Shown here: piece by piece, positions 37,801 to 51,443 of the stretch
How the letters are laid out: every line of letters starts with the position of its first letter
How positions within the stretch are numbered: the stretch's first letter is position 1
From: Ascarosepion bandense
Taxonomy: Eukaryota; Mollusca; Cephalopoda; Sepiida; Sepiidae
DNA length: 64,000 bases
Direction: 5' to 3'
Assembly (NCBI GenBank): GCA_037127315.1
Contig: JBBBDQ010000192.1
Span: forward strand, 5,019,501 to 5,083,500
Program-made: the position numbers and the translations under genes
The notes under the pieces: model-generated
The model's input: the letters and a program-made list of their open reading frames with translations, nothing else
Told to the model about the DNA's origin: nothing
The model's database searches: none

Positions 37801-40800
37801 TTATAAATACCAAAAACAAGGAAAGATATTTTTTATGAGAAAATAAAGAGAAAAGGATATTTGAATTTGATCATTTTTACATTTTGATCAGTACCTACTT
37901 TCTCTTTCACATACAATTTAAGTAACTCTCAAAGCTCCTTGATCATAAAACTATCAAGTGTTTCATATGCATGGTCTTATTCAATTTGGTTACAATATTC
38001 ACCACTTAAAATTTTTCTTTTAATACTTGTATAGTCATTTTTTCCATTTGTTTAATTCCCAAGTGAGTCATAATAAATAACTTGATACAAAAAACACGAA
38101 TAAGAAATAGCAACACAAACAATTCATTTTTGGAACAAAACCATCAAATAAAATTACAAGTTGCGTTATGAAAAATAAAAACCATTATATCTGTTCTACT
38201 TTCAAAACTCAAAAATCATAAGTACATCATGATAGCCAGATTAACTTTCATCCATCTATAACTGTATCACTATCAATTTTCTGGGCCTGTGTTTCATTGT
38301 ACTAAATACAGTTTTATCATCTATTTTGACAATTCAGCAGAATACTATTTTTCCTTGTTTATCTTTCCATTATATCATCAATCTCCTCTGTATAGAGTTT
38401 GTGTACTGGTTTGTATGGCTATCTTTGGTCATTGTGTCAGTTATGGTTTTATCAGCATTTGAATTTATTCATCGAGATAAAAATACAAAGAAATTAACAA
38501 TTCCCTCACTAAAGGGTACTGTTAATAGGGCTTTGTTATAGTTGCAGTGTATTAAGTGAGTATCTCCACTAAATTGCTGAAAAAACAGCATAGTATGGAT
38601 AAAAAAGGCCCCAAACTTAATAAAAACGAACTTTTTCCATCAAAATGTTTATGATATTAAGATCAAAGTATTTTTTTAATTAGTTCTCAAAATTTTTTAA
38701 TCCCTTCTAGTACATTTGAAATTTTGGTAAAAAAAATTTTATTTTGATTTTAGTAAGCGGGTAACCAAATCGTTACAAGAGTTTATAATGGAAAACATAA
38801 TATTACATAACTCAGTTATTTTTCCGGTGACACACACACATCAATTTGAAAATTCTTGCAAAAATCAAATAACTACTGGATTTTAATGAAACTTTCAGGA
38901 TTTATTCACAAATAAAATGAAATTATTTTTGAAATTGTTTTTGTAAAATATTGTGGTGAAAATATGTATACACCCACTTTTTTTTACATGTTACCCCTCC
39001 CCACATAAATTCATGAAATTTTAAATTAAATTTTGTTGTGAAAATTGGTTTCATTAGTTAAATGTAAGACTCATTGGGGAATATAAATCATTTTTTTGAA
39101 AAATTTTACCTGTTTCTGAAAATCTGCTCCCAATAGAAAAATAAAAAAATGCAATATAACTATGATATTTAATTTGATAAGCTTTTACTTGCTTGAATAG
39201 ATAATATAAATTAAAGACATTATAGTCTAAAGAAAAAACATTTTTTTCAATTAATAATGAAATTTTAAAAGAATTGTCTTAATTTTTTTTTAAATTATAA
39301 TAATTTATAAAAAATTCAAAAATATTTTAAAAATACTTCAAAGATTTGTTGGGATTAGTTTATAAAATTATTAAGTAAAGATTATATTTAATTAATTTAA
39401 AACTAAAAAGTTTAATACAAATAGTTGTGTCTTCCTAATTTTAATTTTTCTTTTGTGTTATTGAAGTTTTTTTTTGTATAGTATTTTCTATGTGTAAATT
39501 AAAAGGTCATGTGATTCAGGGTTTCTTCCCCTTGACCGTAAAAAAAAAACAAAATTGTACAATTATGTCACTTGTGATTGCCATACATCTATAATATAGA
39601 ATATATAATTTTCCATTATAAATCTGTGAAAGCTGTCAACACAGATGGCGGAGAGGTCAGAAAGTTGAACTCGGTGTTTAAGAAATAGTTTTATTCTAAA
39701 TTTCATGCTATAAATAATACTTGTGTAAATCAGATTAATTTAACATTAAATTTGCTAATTTTACAAAAATAATGTGTCACAGATGTATATTTTATTTTTG
39801 AAAGATTTTTAAAACTGAGAATTAACTTTTGTTTACAAATGTGTCAATTGCTCAAAAATCTCAAAATTTTAAATTTCAATCAATATAATTTCTGTTTGAT
39901 ATATGCCAGAGTATTTTGCTAACAGGAAATGCTAAATTTAATCATTTAGCTTTCAATTAAAGCTGAAATTAAAATTTCAAGAGAACTTTTTATTTTTAGA
40001 AGTTCAGTTTAAAAGTTAGTTATCAAAAATGACTGGGCGGTACCTAGTATTAAGAAAGAACTTTCAAATTTCTCTTCCTATAGACAATGAATATGTGTAA
40101 TGTGTAGTTTACCAATTTACAGAAACAATCCCTCTTCTACAAACACAACACATACTGTTTTCACATCACCAGCTACCAAGAGTGGAAAATGTCCACTAGC
40201 AAGCAGAGAAAATGTGCTCAATACTTAATAAAATGCTCCATCTGAGTAAATTTGTAACATAATGTAAAGTTTCGTTGCCAGCTTCAAAACTGTGAAGTGA
40301 ACATTTTTCTCTCACTTTATTATAACGCAGGGTTGGATATGAACTTAGACATCTGTCAAATAATAATTTGCTTATGTCTCATCGGAATTTCACAACTCCC
40401 ATTGTCAATGAGAAACCATTAAAATGATATTAGAATTTTTAATTTTCAAGCATTAAGGATTACTTGCTGATGTTAAACTTTATCAGGAAAACATACAAAC
40501 ATGAATTCTGACTGCTAATATTTTAGTGTTTCAAAATGTCAAATTTATTACTTACTTTCCTGGCCAGCAGGTAGTGTCTGGTATTTCCTCAAGTTTCATG
40601 ATGTAGAGCAGATCAGAGCTGGCAGCATGGGGTAGTTCAGCTGCTGTTACTGCACTGTGAACCACCACCTCACTGTCTGTTTCAGGACACAACTCAAAGG
40701 TGTCCATAGGGGACGGGTCATCTTGATCTTTATACATCATCAGTAGACTGCCATCAAGTTTCACCCAGCGCTGATCCCAACTATTTTTACCATTTCTGTT

Positions 40801-43800
40801 AAAGGAAATAAAACAAGTATTAGTGAATACCCAAGAGAGGAGGATTATTGACTTTACTTAAATCAAAGTCCCAAGTTGAAATAGAAAAAAAAAGAAAAGA
40901 TTTTTGCTGCTCAAAATGAAAATTCCTTGGATTTCATAATTGTTTTCAGTATTCACCCTACAGAAAAATATATTAATAAATTAAAACTATTCATTCTAAT
41001 ATAAATATTTTAAAACTTAAAAATTAATTGACAGGTAGAAAATGCTTAAAATGTGAAAGCATGGAATATCAAATTTTAAATTTGGTAAAGTCAAGAATCT
41101 ATAAATATACTCAAGTGCAAAATAAGACAATTTACTAATAATATATAACTACTTTCTTTACTTAAGTAATGAGGACTATAGGATATGGTATGGCTTCTAC
41201 AAAGTACTGAAATCCTTGCATGCATATTCCAAGGGCTGTTCAGAAAATGTGACTATAGATAATCAAGTAAGGTCTACAACAGAATGAGATTTAAATTTAG
41301 GAACCAATGGAGTACCTGGAAGTCAACCAAGTATTACTGGAACCAATTTCATGACACTCATGTGCAAAAGTGGAAGTTGAGTTATCTTGTTGAAACTGTG
41401 TAGCAGTTGACAATTGTTTAATACAGACCTACCAACAAAAATATCGTTTTGTCTGAGTTGAAGCAAAAGATTGAAATTGCATTCAAATAATCAAGTAGAA
41501 TATGCATGCATATTGCCAATGGTCTTACATCACCTGTTGAGTACCTACTATTTTCTCATGTTGCTGATGTATGTTTTGAATTCTTATATTCCTAGTATTG
41601 TTGCTAGAGAAAAACCAACAGCAGTTACCTTGGAAATAGAATACCACATCTTTCTGGTCCCAACAATCTTTTCACAATGTTAAATTCTGTCTGTGTTCTA
41701 TGCTTGCTATAGTTACACTACTTCTTTGTCTATTATATATGTAGGTCATTGATTAGAATCCATTTTCACAAGACAAAGAAACCATTCAGTCTACTGCTGA
41801 CCCTATTTTTGTACTTCAGTTTCTCACTACAGCAATCTTGAAATGTTTCCCTCTAAACTTACAAAGTTTGTAAGTTTAGAGGGAAACATTTCAAGATTGC
41901 TGTAGTGAGACATGCACGTACATTTTTACAGGGAGCTACATTTTCATGTTTGAAGATGAAATCTATATAAAACAAATCAAGAGTTGATCAAATGAATGAA
42001 CTCATTTCTACAGCTTCCTTTAACTCAGCAAAAGAACAGGGCTTTTTAATAGAAAAATGCAAAGAACAAAAAAATGGTTGCTGATATATAATGGCCAACT
42101 TGAATCATAACCAAATAATAGCATTCTTTAGAAAAGAGATTTTACTTATGAATTAAATATAAAAAAATGGGCAGCTCAAAACTTGTTACAATTACAAGAA
42201 AGTTATCAATAGTTTGAGAAACTCATAGAATGAATAACTCCTTTTCAAAATTATAGGTAATAACTTGAATTTAACACTTATCACAGTTCTGACCATGATA
42301 TTCAGATAATTAGATTTGTATGTCTTATCTTTTCAAAGGTTTTTTTGAAAAAAAACAAAAAAACCCTGGTTTCTGTAGTTAAACAAAACATTACAGATGT
42401 TGGGGTCATTTAAACCTTAATATTTTCAAACACTGCAAATGAGGTGAGATAATTGGTAATGTATTACCTGAGTATTTTGAGCCAGGTAGCCATTTGACAA
42501 GGGTTTGAATGTTGGTCATTATCCATGCTAAATGCTGCATCCACTGTGTCTGGTTGGTCAATTTTGCGTATAAAAGATGTAAAATGTTGAATATATTCAG
42601 GCAACAGGCCACAGCTGGCAGGCACCAATGATGTGCATTTTGGATGACACACAATGTGACACTCTATAGTAAAGGAGAAAGGAGTGCAAAAATATTTTAA
42701 TTTTATTGAAAATTATGACATTGAAGTTGGTGGTGGAGGGGACAGAATTAAAATAAAAATGTTAACAGTAGGTAACAAGAACAAAACTAGAGGAACATGG
42801 AACAAAAATTATGAAAGGAGGATAGGAAAAAAAACCCAGAGATGTGGGTAGGGGAGTTATCAGGTAGCTAAAGAATACAAAAAGTCGTCTCAGCAATTAC
42901 CAAGAGGTTTTATAAAAATAGCTTACTAATATGTAGATTCTCTTGACAAATTATTATCTAGATTCTTTTTTTCTTACAGCACAGAAAAGCAATAAGTACA
43001 CTCCAGCCTTCTTCAGGTGTTATATGTTAAAATTTTGAACCAAACCCTTTATTTAGTATACAGGTGTAGCTAGCACTATTTTGCCTTTTTGAATATTTCA
43101 GTTTTAGTTAATTCACATTAGTTACTCAACAATTCAAGTTTTTTTTCTTCCTTTTTTTTTTTAAACTCACAATTCTTTGGATTAAGACACTTTTTGGATT
43201 ACGTCAACCAATGTTTTTATCCACTAAACCATGTGTCCCTCACATCAGCACGTGAATTTTTTAAACTTATAAACCTTATGTCCCAGTAATCATTTTTTTA
43301 CCAGAGCTCATATTATAATTGTGTTGTTTTTTTCTAGCTCTTTGTATTTATTACTTGTATTCATGTCTATACTTGACCAACTTAAGATTTTTGTAGCCTA
43401 GCATATGTGCCGATTCCTTAAGCTTTTTTACTTCCCAGTGATGTTCCCTTGTCTATTACCCACAGAAGAGCGTACAACAGACAAAACATTTTGAATATGG
43501 TAATAGAGATGAGGTTAACAGTCTGAATGATGTAAATAGTTACAATGCTTCATCTCAGAAATATAGACATGTTTTTAAACATATTCACTATAATTTATAC
43601 ATTTCATTCAGGTTATATACAGGAGTTCAGATTTACTGTTTAGCACAGATTATGTTTCTTTGAAGGTATGACAAAACCTATAAGAAGGTAACCTTCAGCC
43701 TATAGGATTCAGAATAAATTTTTGAAAAATTTCAAGAGAAGGGTAGATTGAGATAGTGTTTTCAATGCTGGATAATACAGCATATATAAATTATAAGTAA

Positions 43801-46800
43801 TCAGTTGGCTTACCTTCACATTTTGATGCTTGAGTAACAAATGGCACATTGCCAAGGCACACTGCACACTTGGTTGCACGAGTGTTGTAACCAGACACAA
43901 ATCGGTGAGGAATATTGTGATGCATGCGTGTCCTAGGTGGCTTGGCTGGAGCAACTGGTGTCCCTGGTGCACTCTTGCTCAGGCCAGACATCGACACAGA
44001 CGAGCTCATTTTTGATAGGGCTTGATTTGTCGGAGACTTGCCAAGAGCAGATATCACAGCAGAGTCAGTCAGAGGGGAGGATGATGATGATGCCAAAAGG
44101 GTATGGGAATTCCCATCATCAGCCTTCAGTTTCAATACTAAGACAAGAAGAATAGCCAATAGTAACATTTTTGTGCAGATCTGTATTTAAGCAAATTAAA
44201 TTTTTTATTAAAAAAAAAAAACTATTTAAGAGTGATTTTTTTTTTTATTTACAAAGACGTCAACAATAAAATTCAAATATGTACAAAAAAGTATGTGAAA
44301 ATATTTAGTATTAAAAATATAAAAGCAGGCAAATTGGAAGATTTGAAAAATAAAGAATAAAACAAATTAGAATTCTAAATAATTTTTAACAATTTTATAT
44401 AATTATAGACATCCACAGTACAAAATTTCAATTAATTACATCATAGAATTGTTTTGCTAGTTTCATTAAAGGGAAATTAAAAACTTTAAAAACCTGCTCC
44501 TACTTCATTGAATTTGAGGCCAAATCATTTTTTTTATGACTGTTGATCTATTAGATTAGAAAGGCTCATAAAAACAAATCAAAGTTAGAATAATCAGACA
44601 TTCCAATAAAAAACAAAAAATGATTTAAATAATTATGTTTACTTATATATATTGATCCAATAGGTGAGTGTGCCATAGATCCAGTTGAGCAAGCTACCAT
44701 TTAAAACTTATGTATTTGCAATGTCCACATAAGCATTCTATTATACAAGTCCCAACAAATAACCAGAGTGGCTAATTACCAAATTTCTATGTTTTAAACA
44801 ATATAATGAAATGATCTCCATTTTAGCATCATAAAATTACCATGTCTTATTTGGAACAACATTCACTCTCACAAATATGAAAATAGAAAGTATCCCTGGC
44901 CCCAGTCTCTCATTTGACACTATATACAACAGTGATGTACAAACTGTAAATATTGATCAAAGTTTGTTCTTTCTGTACATCTGTGCTGTAAGACCAGTTC
45001 CTTTCATGTAACTTTTTGTCACCTGCTTCCACATACTTCTTACAAATTTCAAGTTAAATTTTGACATAAATGAATGAATTTTGCTCACTATAGTTATTTG
45101 GTATTGATTTCTATAACTGAACACATGATTAGGTCGCAAATTTAAAAAAAAAAAATTTTAGCACAAAACAAGGCACTAGCAAAATTGCTGAAATATATTT
45201 CAATTCTTATAGTTGATTTCTACTATTCATTTGAATAAAAATTATTTTCATGAAATATTTTTTTATGAGAAACTTGTTTAGATATCAAGTTATTTTGTAC
45301 ATACAGAATTCATATAATTATTTATAAATACTATTATCACTGGCCGATGAAAAATACAAACAGGTCAAAGATATTTTTCTCCTTATTGCTCGTATTTTTT
45401 TTTTTTTTTTATTTTTTAATAAAAATGCATAAAATAAAATTTAATGAAATGAAATATTAAGATAATAGAGCTGGAATTATCTCCATTAGAATTTTTAAAA
45501 AAGTTTTTTCAGTTCATACTAAAATAAAAATTGATTTAGTCTCCAAGTATTTTAATGATAGTGTTAGGATGTTCTGTTTTTGCTGTTACAGTAACACCCA
45601 TACTGAATTCTGATTATAATATAAATACAAGTTATCGAAGTAAGTTTCATACTGAAAAGATGTAGAAATTACAAAATAAGAGGCAAAACAAAAATAATTT
45701 CCTTTATAAGTTTTCAGGAACGGGTTTTTCTTGAAAGGTGAGAGATTAGGGTTAAACATGCAATTGTTTTCACATTTAAAAAATTCCTGTTTTAGTTCTG
45801 AACAGTATAGTTTTTAATTTTATTATAACCATTCTTAATCGATTTGTTGTAATAAAATTAAAGCCCAATTCCAAATATTTTTTCTTTTTAGCATGCAATC
45901 AAATATCGTGAGAAACAAAATGCAAAGTGAGTTAATAACAACTAAAAGTTAATAAGTTCTGATTAGTAAGAAATACAATAATGATTGCTTTATGAACCTA
46001 AATGTGCAATTAACAGTGACAAATGAAATATGGTTTAGCTATGGGCAGCAAGTCTAACTTATTGTCATGAAATTATTATATTACAGTCAAGAAAATATTA
46101 AAGCAAAAATAAATTATATGATTTTATTTAATCAAAAACTAATTGAAATATTTTTATAAACCTCATTAACCTTGTTTTTTACTTGTAAAATAATATTTCA
46201 GTGCTTAAAACTTAAATCATCATAATTATAAGAAATGATAACATGAAGTTAGAAGAGAGCATTATAGATTGAAGAGATGGACACAATGATAAACATTAAT
46301 ATTTTGCACTTGTTTATTACATGCTTCTTTTCTTGGGCCACACAAACCTTTGACACCTATTAAAACAACTAATATGGTTCTTTGCATTAGCAGTGTGAAA
46401 CATGAAGAATGTTCAAATCATGTCAGTATGAAAATAATTAACTAAACATGGAGAAAAGAAAACAATTTTATCTTGTAGAAAGAAGAAAAGAACAGACTTT
46501 TTAGTCATCATATTTTCCAAGTGCTATTTAAGTCACTAGTCAGTAAAATGTAATTCCCAAGATAAAATCAATGGGAAAACTAATAAATGTGGTTAATTCA
46601 TGTTAAATAATCTTCTCTGGCTAACATTTTCAGCTGATATGAAGTGAAAAGACTATATTGAATCCATTGTTAGGTCAGTTGCTAAAAAAGTTGGTTCACT
46701 GTGTTGTATGAGAATTTTTCTCTCCAGAATCTTTCTTACATATCTACAAGTCTACCATTCATCCATGCTTAGAATATTGCTGCAACATATGATCCAGTGT

Positions 46801-49800
46801 TCCTGCTATATATTTGGAGATACTTGATAAAAACCCCAAAAAGTATCAGTAATATCATTGGTGCTGATCTGCCATCTCAGCTTCAGTTTCCCTATCACTG
46901 TAAAGTTGCTTCCTTGTGCCTTTTCAATAAATACTTTCATGGTAACTGTTTGGATGAGCTTCTCACTATGGTACCTAGACTTTATGAATTTACGCACAGT
47001 ACTAGATTGGTGACAAAGTCTCAGCAACTTACAGATGAATCGGCTTGTTTAAGTTCTATGCTAAAAGTTTTTCATGCACTCCTCATTATTGGAACACTCC
47101 CTTCCAGTTCCATGCTTTTAAGCCAACTTTAATGTTCAAGGATTTAAATGCAATGTCAATTGCTATATATTGTCTTCCTGAGTTCTTGCTCCTTAGTATA
47201 TTTTTGTTTTCTAATTCTTCCACACCCAGTAACCCCTCGTGTCTTAGTAGCTTTACTGCCTTGTTTGGGATGAATAAGATAAGAAAAACACAAAAAAAAA
47301 CAAAAACAAACTTGAAATTTTATTATAGACTCAATCATCAGCTGGTTAGGGTAATTACTTAAAAGGGAAAAAAATCACTTAAGGACTCCTCAAAAATATA
47401 TATTTATAACTATCATATTCCAGACTGGAAATTGTCAATAAATTCAATGCAAACAAGAATCATTTTTTAAACTACCAATATTCACAGAAAAAAAAAAAAA
47501 AAAGTTAAACTTGTACAATCCTTTCACAAGGTCAAGGGTTAGCATTTGCATTTAAGTTTTAGTTGGAACATGCATACAGTTATGAAATTACCTTTGTACA
47601 AATAAAAAATAGACAAACTAAAAATATAAAAATCATGATCTAATTTGAATATAAAACTCATTTTAATGAATGTGAATTTTGTATGATATTTACACACCAA
47701 TTTTATTAAAACTAAGTACATATCAGGTGATTTCATTCAAACAATATCATTTTTAAAAGAATATTAAAAAAGACTTGTTCAACAAAATTATTATTTTAAT
47801 GAATATAATGAGAAAACAGTCAACAAGTTAAAAGCATTAAATAGTAATTTTAAAGTGTACATTTCATAGTTTCTGGAAAATAAATCGAGATCCCAAAGTG
47901 CACAACAATCCCTCTATTGGTTTTCAGTTATCATGCATATTTTTCTTGATGCCTACCTCTTATGATATTTACAAGAGTAAGCATGCACACTGAGATAAAA
48001 GCATTTCTAAAAAAAAAAAAATTGTGATAAGTAATATGCACATAAGTAGAATCACAAATGCAACATAAAACTTGAAGAGAAGGAAAACATTAAAATACAT
48101 GAGAAGCTCAATATTCAAGAGCAAAAGATAATGGCCTCAAAGCGACTAAATAATTAAAAAGTCTTGTACATTTCCTTTTTTTTTTTTTTTACATTTCAAC
48201 TATGCCTGTACATCTACACAGACAAAGCCAGAGACAGGCAAACATTAATAGTCAGTGACTGTTTGAGTGTATGGCAGGGCAACAAGATGAGAAGCACAGC
48301 TCTGGCCCCAAGCGTCCAAGTAAAATTGCTGGAGATGTCCGAATGGCTACTTCTTGCCTAGTTGCTTCCCAAGTCGCTCAGCTAGAAAAAAAAAAGTAAA
48401 AGGAAAAAAAAAAAAAAACCCAAATAATGATGGAAAATCTGGTGAGACCTTAAAACTAAGATGAGGTGCAGCTGATACTTTACATAGTTTCCTTGAATGT
48501 TAGACTATAGATAGCACATTCTAAAAAATAAAACTTATGGAAATCATCTTGTAAAACATTGCCTTCAAGATCAGACATCAAAACAGTTTTAAGAATACAT
48601 TTTTTCTTTTAAATAGATAGAATTTCAATTAGAATTAAGAATTAGATGCAATTAGAAAATTTAGAGACATAATGCTGGTAGGTTGATAGAAAATCTTTCA
48701 TGCAATATTTTTTTTGAGTTGTAAACTTAGTTGCATAAATTATAAAATTAGTCATCTTCACAAGTTTTCTAATTAACAAGATACATGCATTGGTTTAGTT
48801 ACCAAGCTCATGTAGTTATGACAATAATAATTACATTCAACTCCATGGTATTAATGTGAACATATTTTCATTTGTTAGAAATTATGTTATAGCTTGCTGA
48901 TATTTTGCTATTATTTTTGTTTTTAATGTGTTGCTGATAACAAGGAAAAACTTTTGTTTGGTCTTAGTTTTAATCCAATAATAATTAAACATGTAAATCT
49001 TGTATAATCCAATAAACAAAGTTTGAGATGAAACAACTTCATATTGTATATCCATGACAAAATCAAGAAACATCTGCAATGACTGAACATATCATTGGTT
49101 AAAATTTCAAGCATTCTATTTATACAAGATTTATCAGAAATATTGACAGATGAACAAATTGTTTTAAGATTAGAAACCATAACGTAATTAGAAAACTTAA
49201 GTAAATTTCTTCCCCAGTTATCAACCTGAATTTGGCAAGAAAACAATGCAGTTGTGTTCTTGAAATCTGGTTAGCATTTTTAACAAAATTGTTTAAAGCA
49301 TAAATTTAACTTCATTTTCAGATACGCACACAGTCATAACAGAATTTTTTAAAATGTTTTTCTCCTCCTAAAGAGGAGAAAATTATTGCAATTTTTTTCC
49401 AAGCAAATTAATTATAATGAATGCAAAAGCATTTAGCAATTACAAATATAAAATTAAAAAGATATTTATATAGGTGTCTTTTCACTTCTCAGATGATCAA
49501 ATTAATTGTTTAAAATTTCAAATTTAAAAATAAACAGGATTTACTCACATTAAAAAGAAAAGAAAATCAGAATTTAAAATTACATTTTGAAATTTTGTGC
49601 ATGCCTACCCTCCTCACACCAAAATTAAAAGAAAAACTCTTGTATCAAAAGGACGATTATTCTCTTAACACAGCTATTACTCTATACAATTGACTCCATT
49701 GGAAATATTTATTTACAAGATTATAAAAATATGTGAACCAAGTACAATGTGATATTTATTATTTACCATTTTATAAAGAAACAAATTTGAAAATAAATTT

Positions 49801-51409
49801 TTCATTACAAATTTATAAAATTATCAAAATATGTAAACCAACTACAATGCAATATTTGCAGCAAAAAATATAGAAATTTTGTAATTATATGAATAAGGGG
49901 ATGTAACACTGAAGATATTGTGCATGCATGTGTGGTGCCTTGCTGAAAATCTAAATTAAAAGAATGGGTTCAGAGGAAGATATGCTCTCAACCTATTTAA
50001 GTTAATTTATGTGGTGAAAGAAAATGGAAGAAATGCACAGAAAATGTAAATTTCTTGTTCAAACATTTTTATAAATTTATGAATAAAATTTTCATATTTA
50101 TTTCTTTGTAAGATGGTAAATAAATATTTAAGGATCAAGTTTGTTCTCTTTATAATCCTGTAAATAAACAATCTAATAAATAATATTTAATATCTGTTGA
50201 CAAATCTCAAGAATAAAGAAAATGTATAACTCCACTTTCAGGTTTGGGTCTTATTAAAACTGTAATGATTGCTTTTTACAACAAACATTGCCAAGGAAGT
50301 CAAAAGTGCATACAGTAATAGTGTCAAGGGAATAATTATATTTTTGACACCACACCATTTTTATGAGCATGAAGGTTGAACACTGTCAATTGTTCAATTG
50401 GGTGTTCAATAAAGTAAAGAAAAACACTGATTTCAATCAACAAACTAAAATGATTTTTTTTTGTCAAAAAACAATTAAAGACATCTTTAAGTAAATATTT
50501 ATTTTTTTATGCCATTCCTATTAAAATCCTCCAAGTTAAAAACCTCAAATTAACTTAAAAAAACTTTGATGCAGCACTTAAAATTTTCCTAGCCAATCTA
50601 ATATTTTTTGCCTGCTCAAAAAAAAAAAAAAAAAAAAAAAAAGAAAGTATTATCCAGATGCAATATCCAGCTTTTCCATCAAGCTAATTCCTGATATACA
50701 TTGATTGTCATTTGCTATCTTTAATTTGTCTGATTCTTTCATTTCTCCCAAAGTACAAAGCATCAGCTTCCTTAGACGAAGAATAACATTTGGTACTGTT
50801 AGTGGGGGGTTCATTTGGTATAATTTTCCACATCATAAAGTATCTGCTTTTATCCCTTGTTTGGAAGTCACACATCAATGCAACTAATATAACCAAGCTG
50901 GTGCAAATGGTTTTTGACACTCAATTTGAATCCTTTGAAAATGTTGGCTACCCCTTCCACTATAAATGATGTCTTGATATGATCAATATTCACTTCATTT
51001 AGAATATTTGACAATGGAGCATTGATTAGTAAAATGTCTTGACACTTCATTTGCAGTATCTTCATAAACTGCGCGTTTTTTTGCATTTGAATTACATTTT
51101 ACTTTTGACACATTCAACGCCAAATGATACTTTCACTACTTTACCCGCTTAACACCCAATGACATAGTGGTTCCCTTTTTAAAATTTGTGCTTTGTCTGT
51201 CCTCCACACACTATAACTTAATATCTGCTTTCCATCGATGCTAGTTAGTCTCAAGGGAATTTCAATTGTACTATGGTTGACCAATATACATTAGAAAGAA
51301 AAAAAAAACATCAGCAATGAAGATATTTAAAATAAAAGGTAATGAATGCTGAAAATGTTATTTTACCTTCAATGTTAGAATCAATAAAAGGAAAATATTT
51401 TTTTGCAAC

Positions 51410-51443
<34 letters not shown>

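Noticed and set aside
48164..48361. 65-codon plus-strand frame over the G/C-richer patch
   Set aside because: No motif; the minus-strand splice and stop context explains the patch better.
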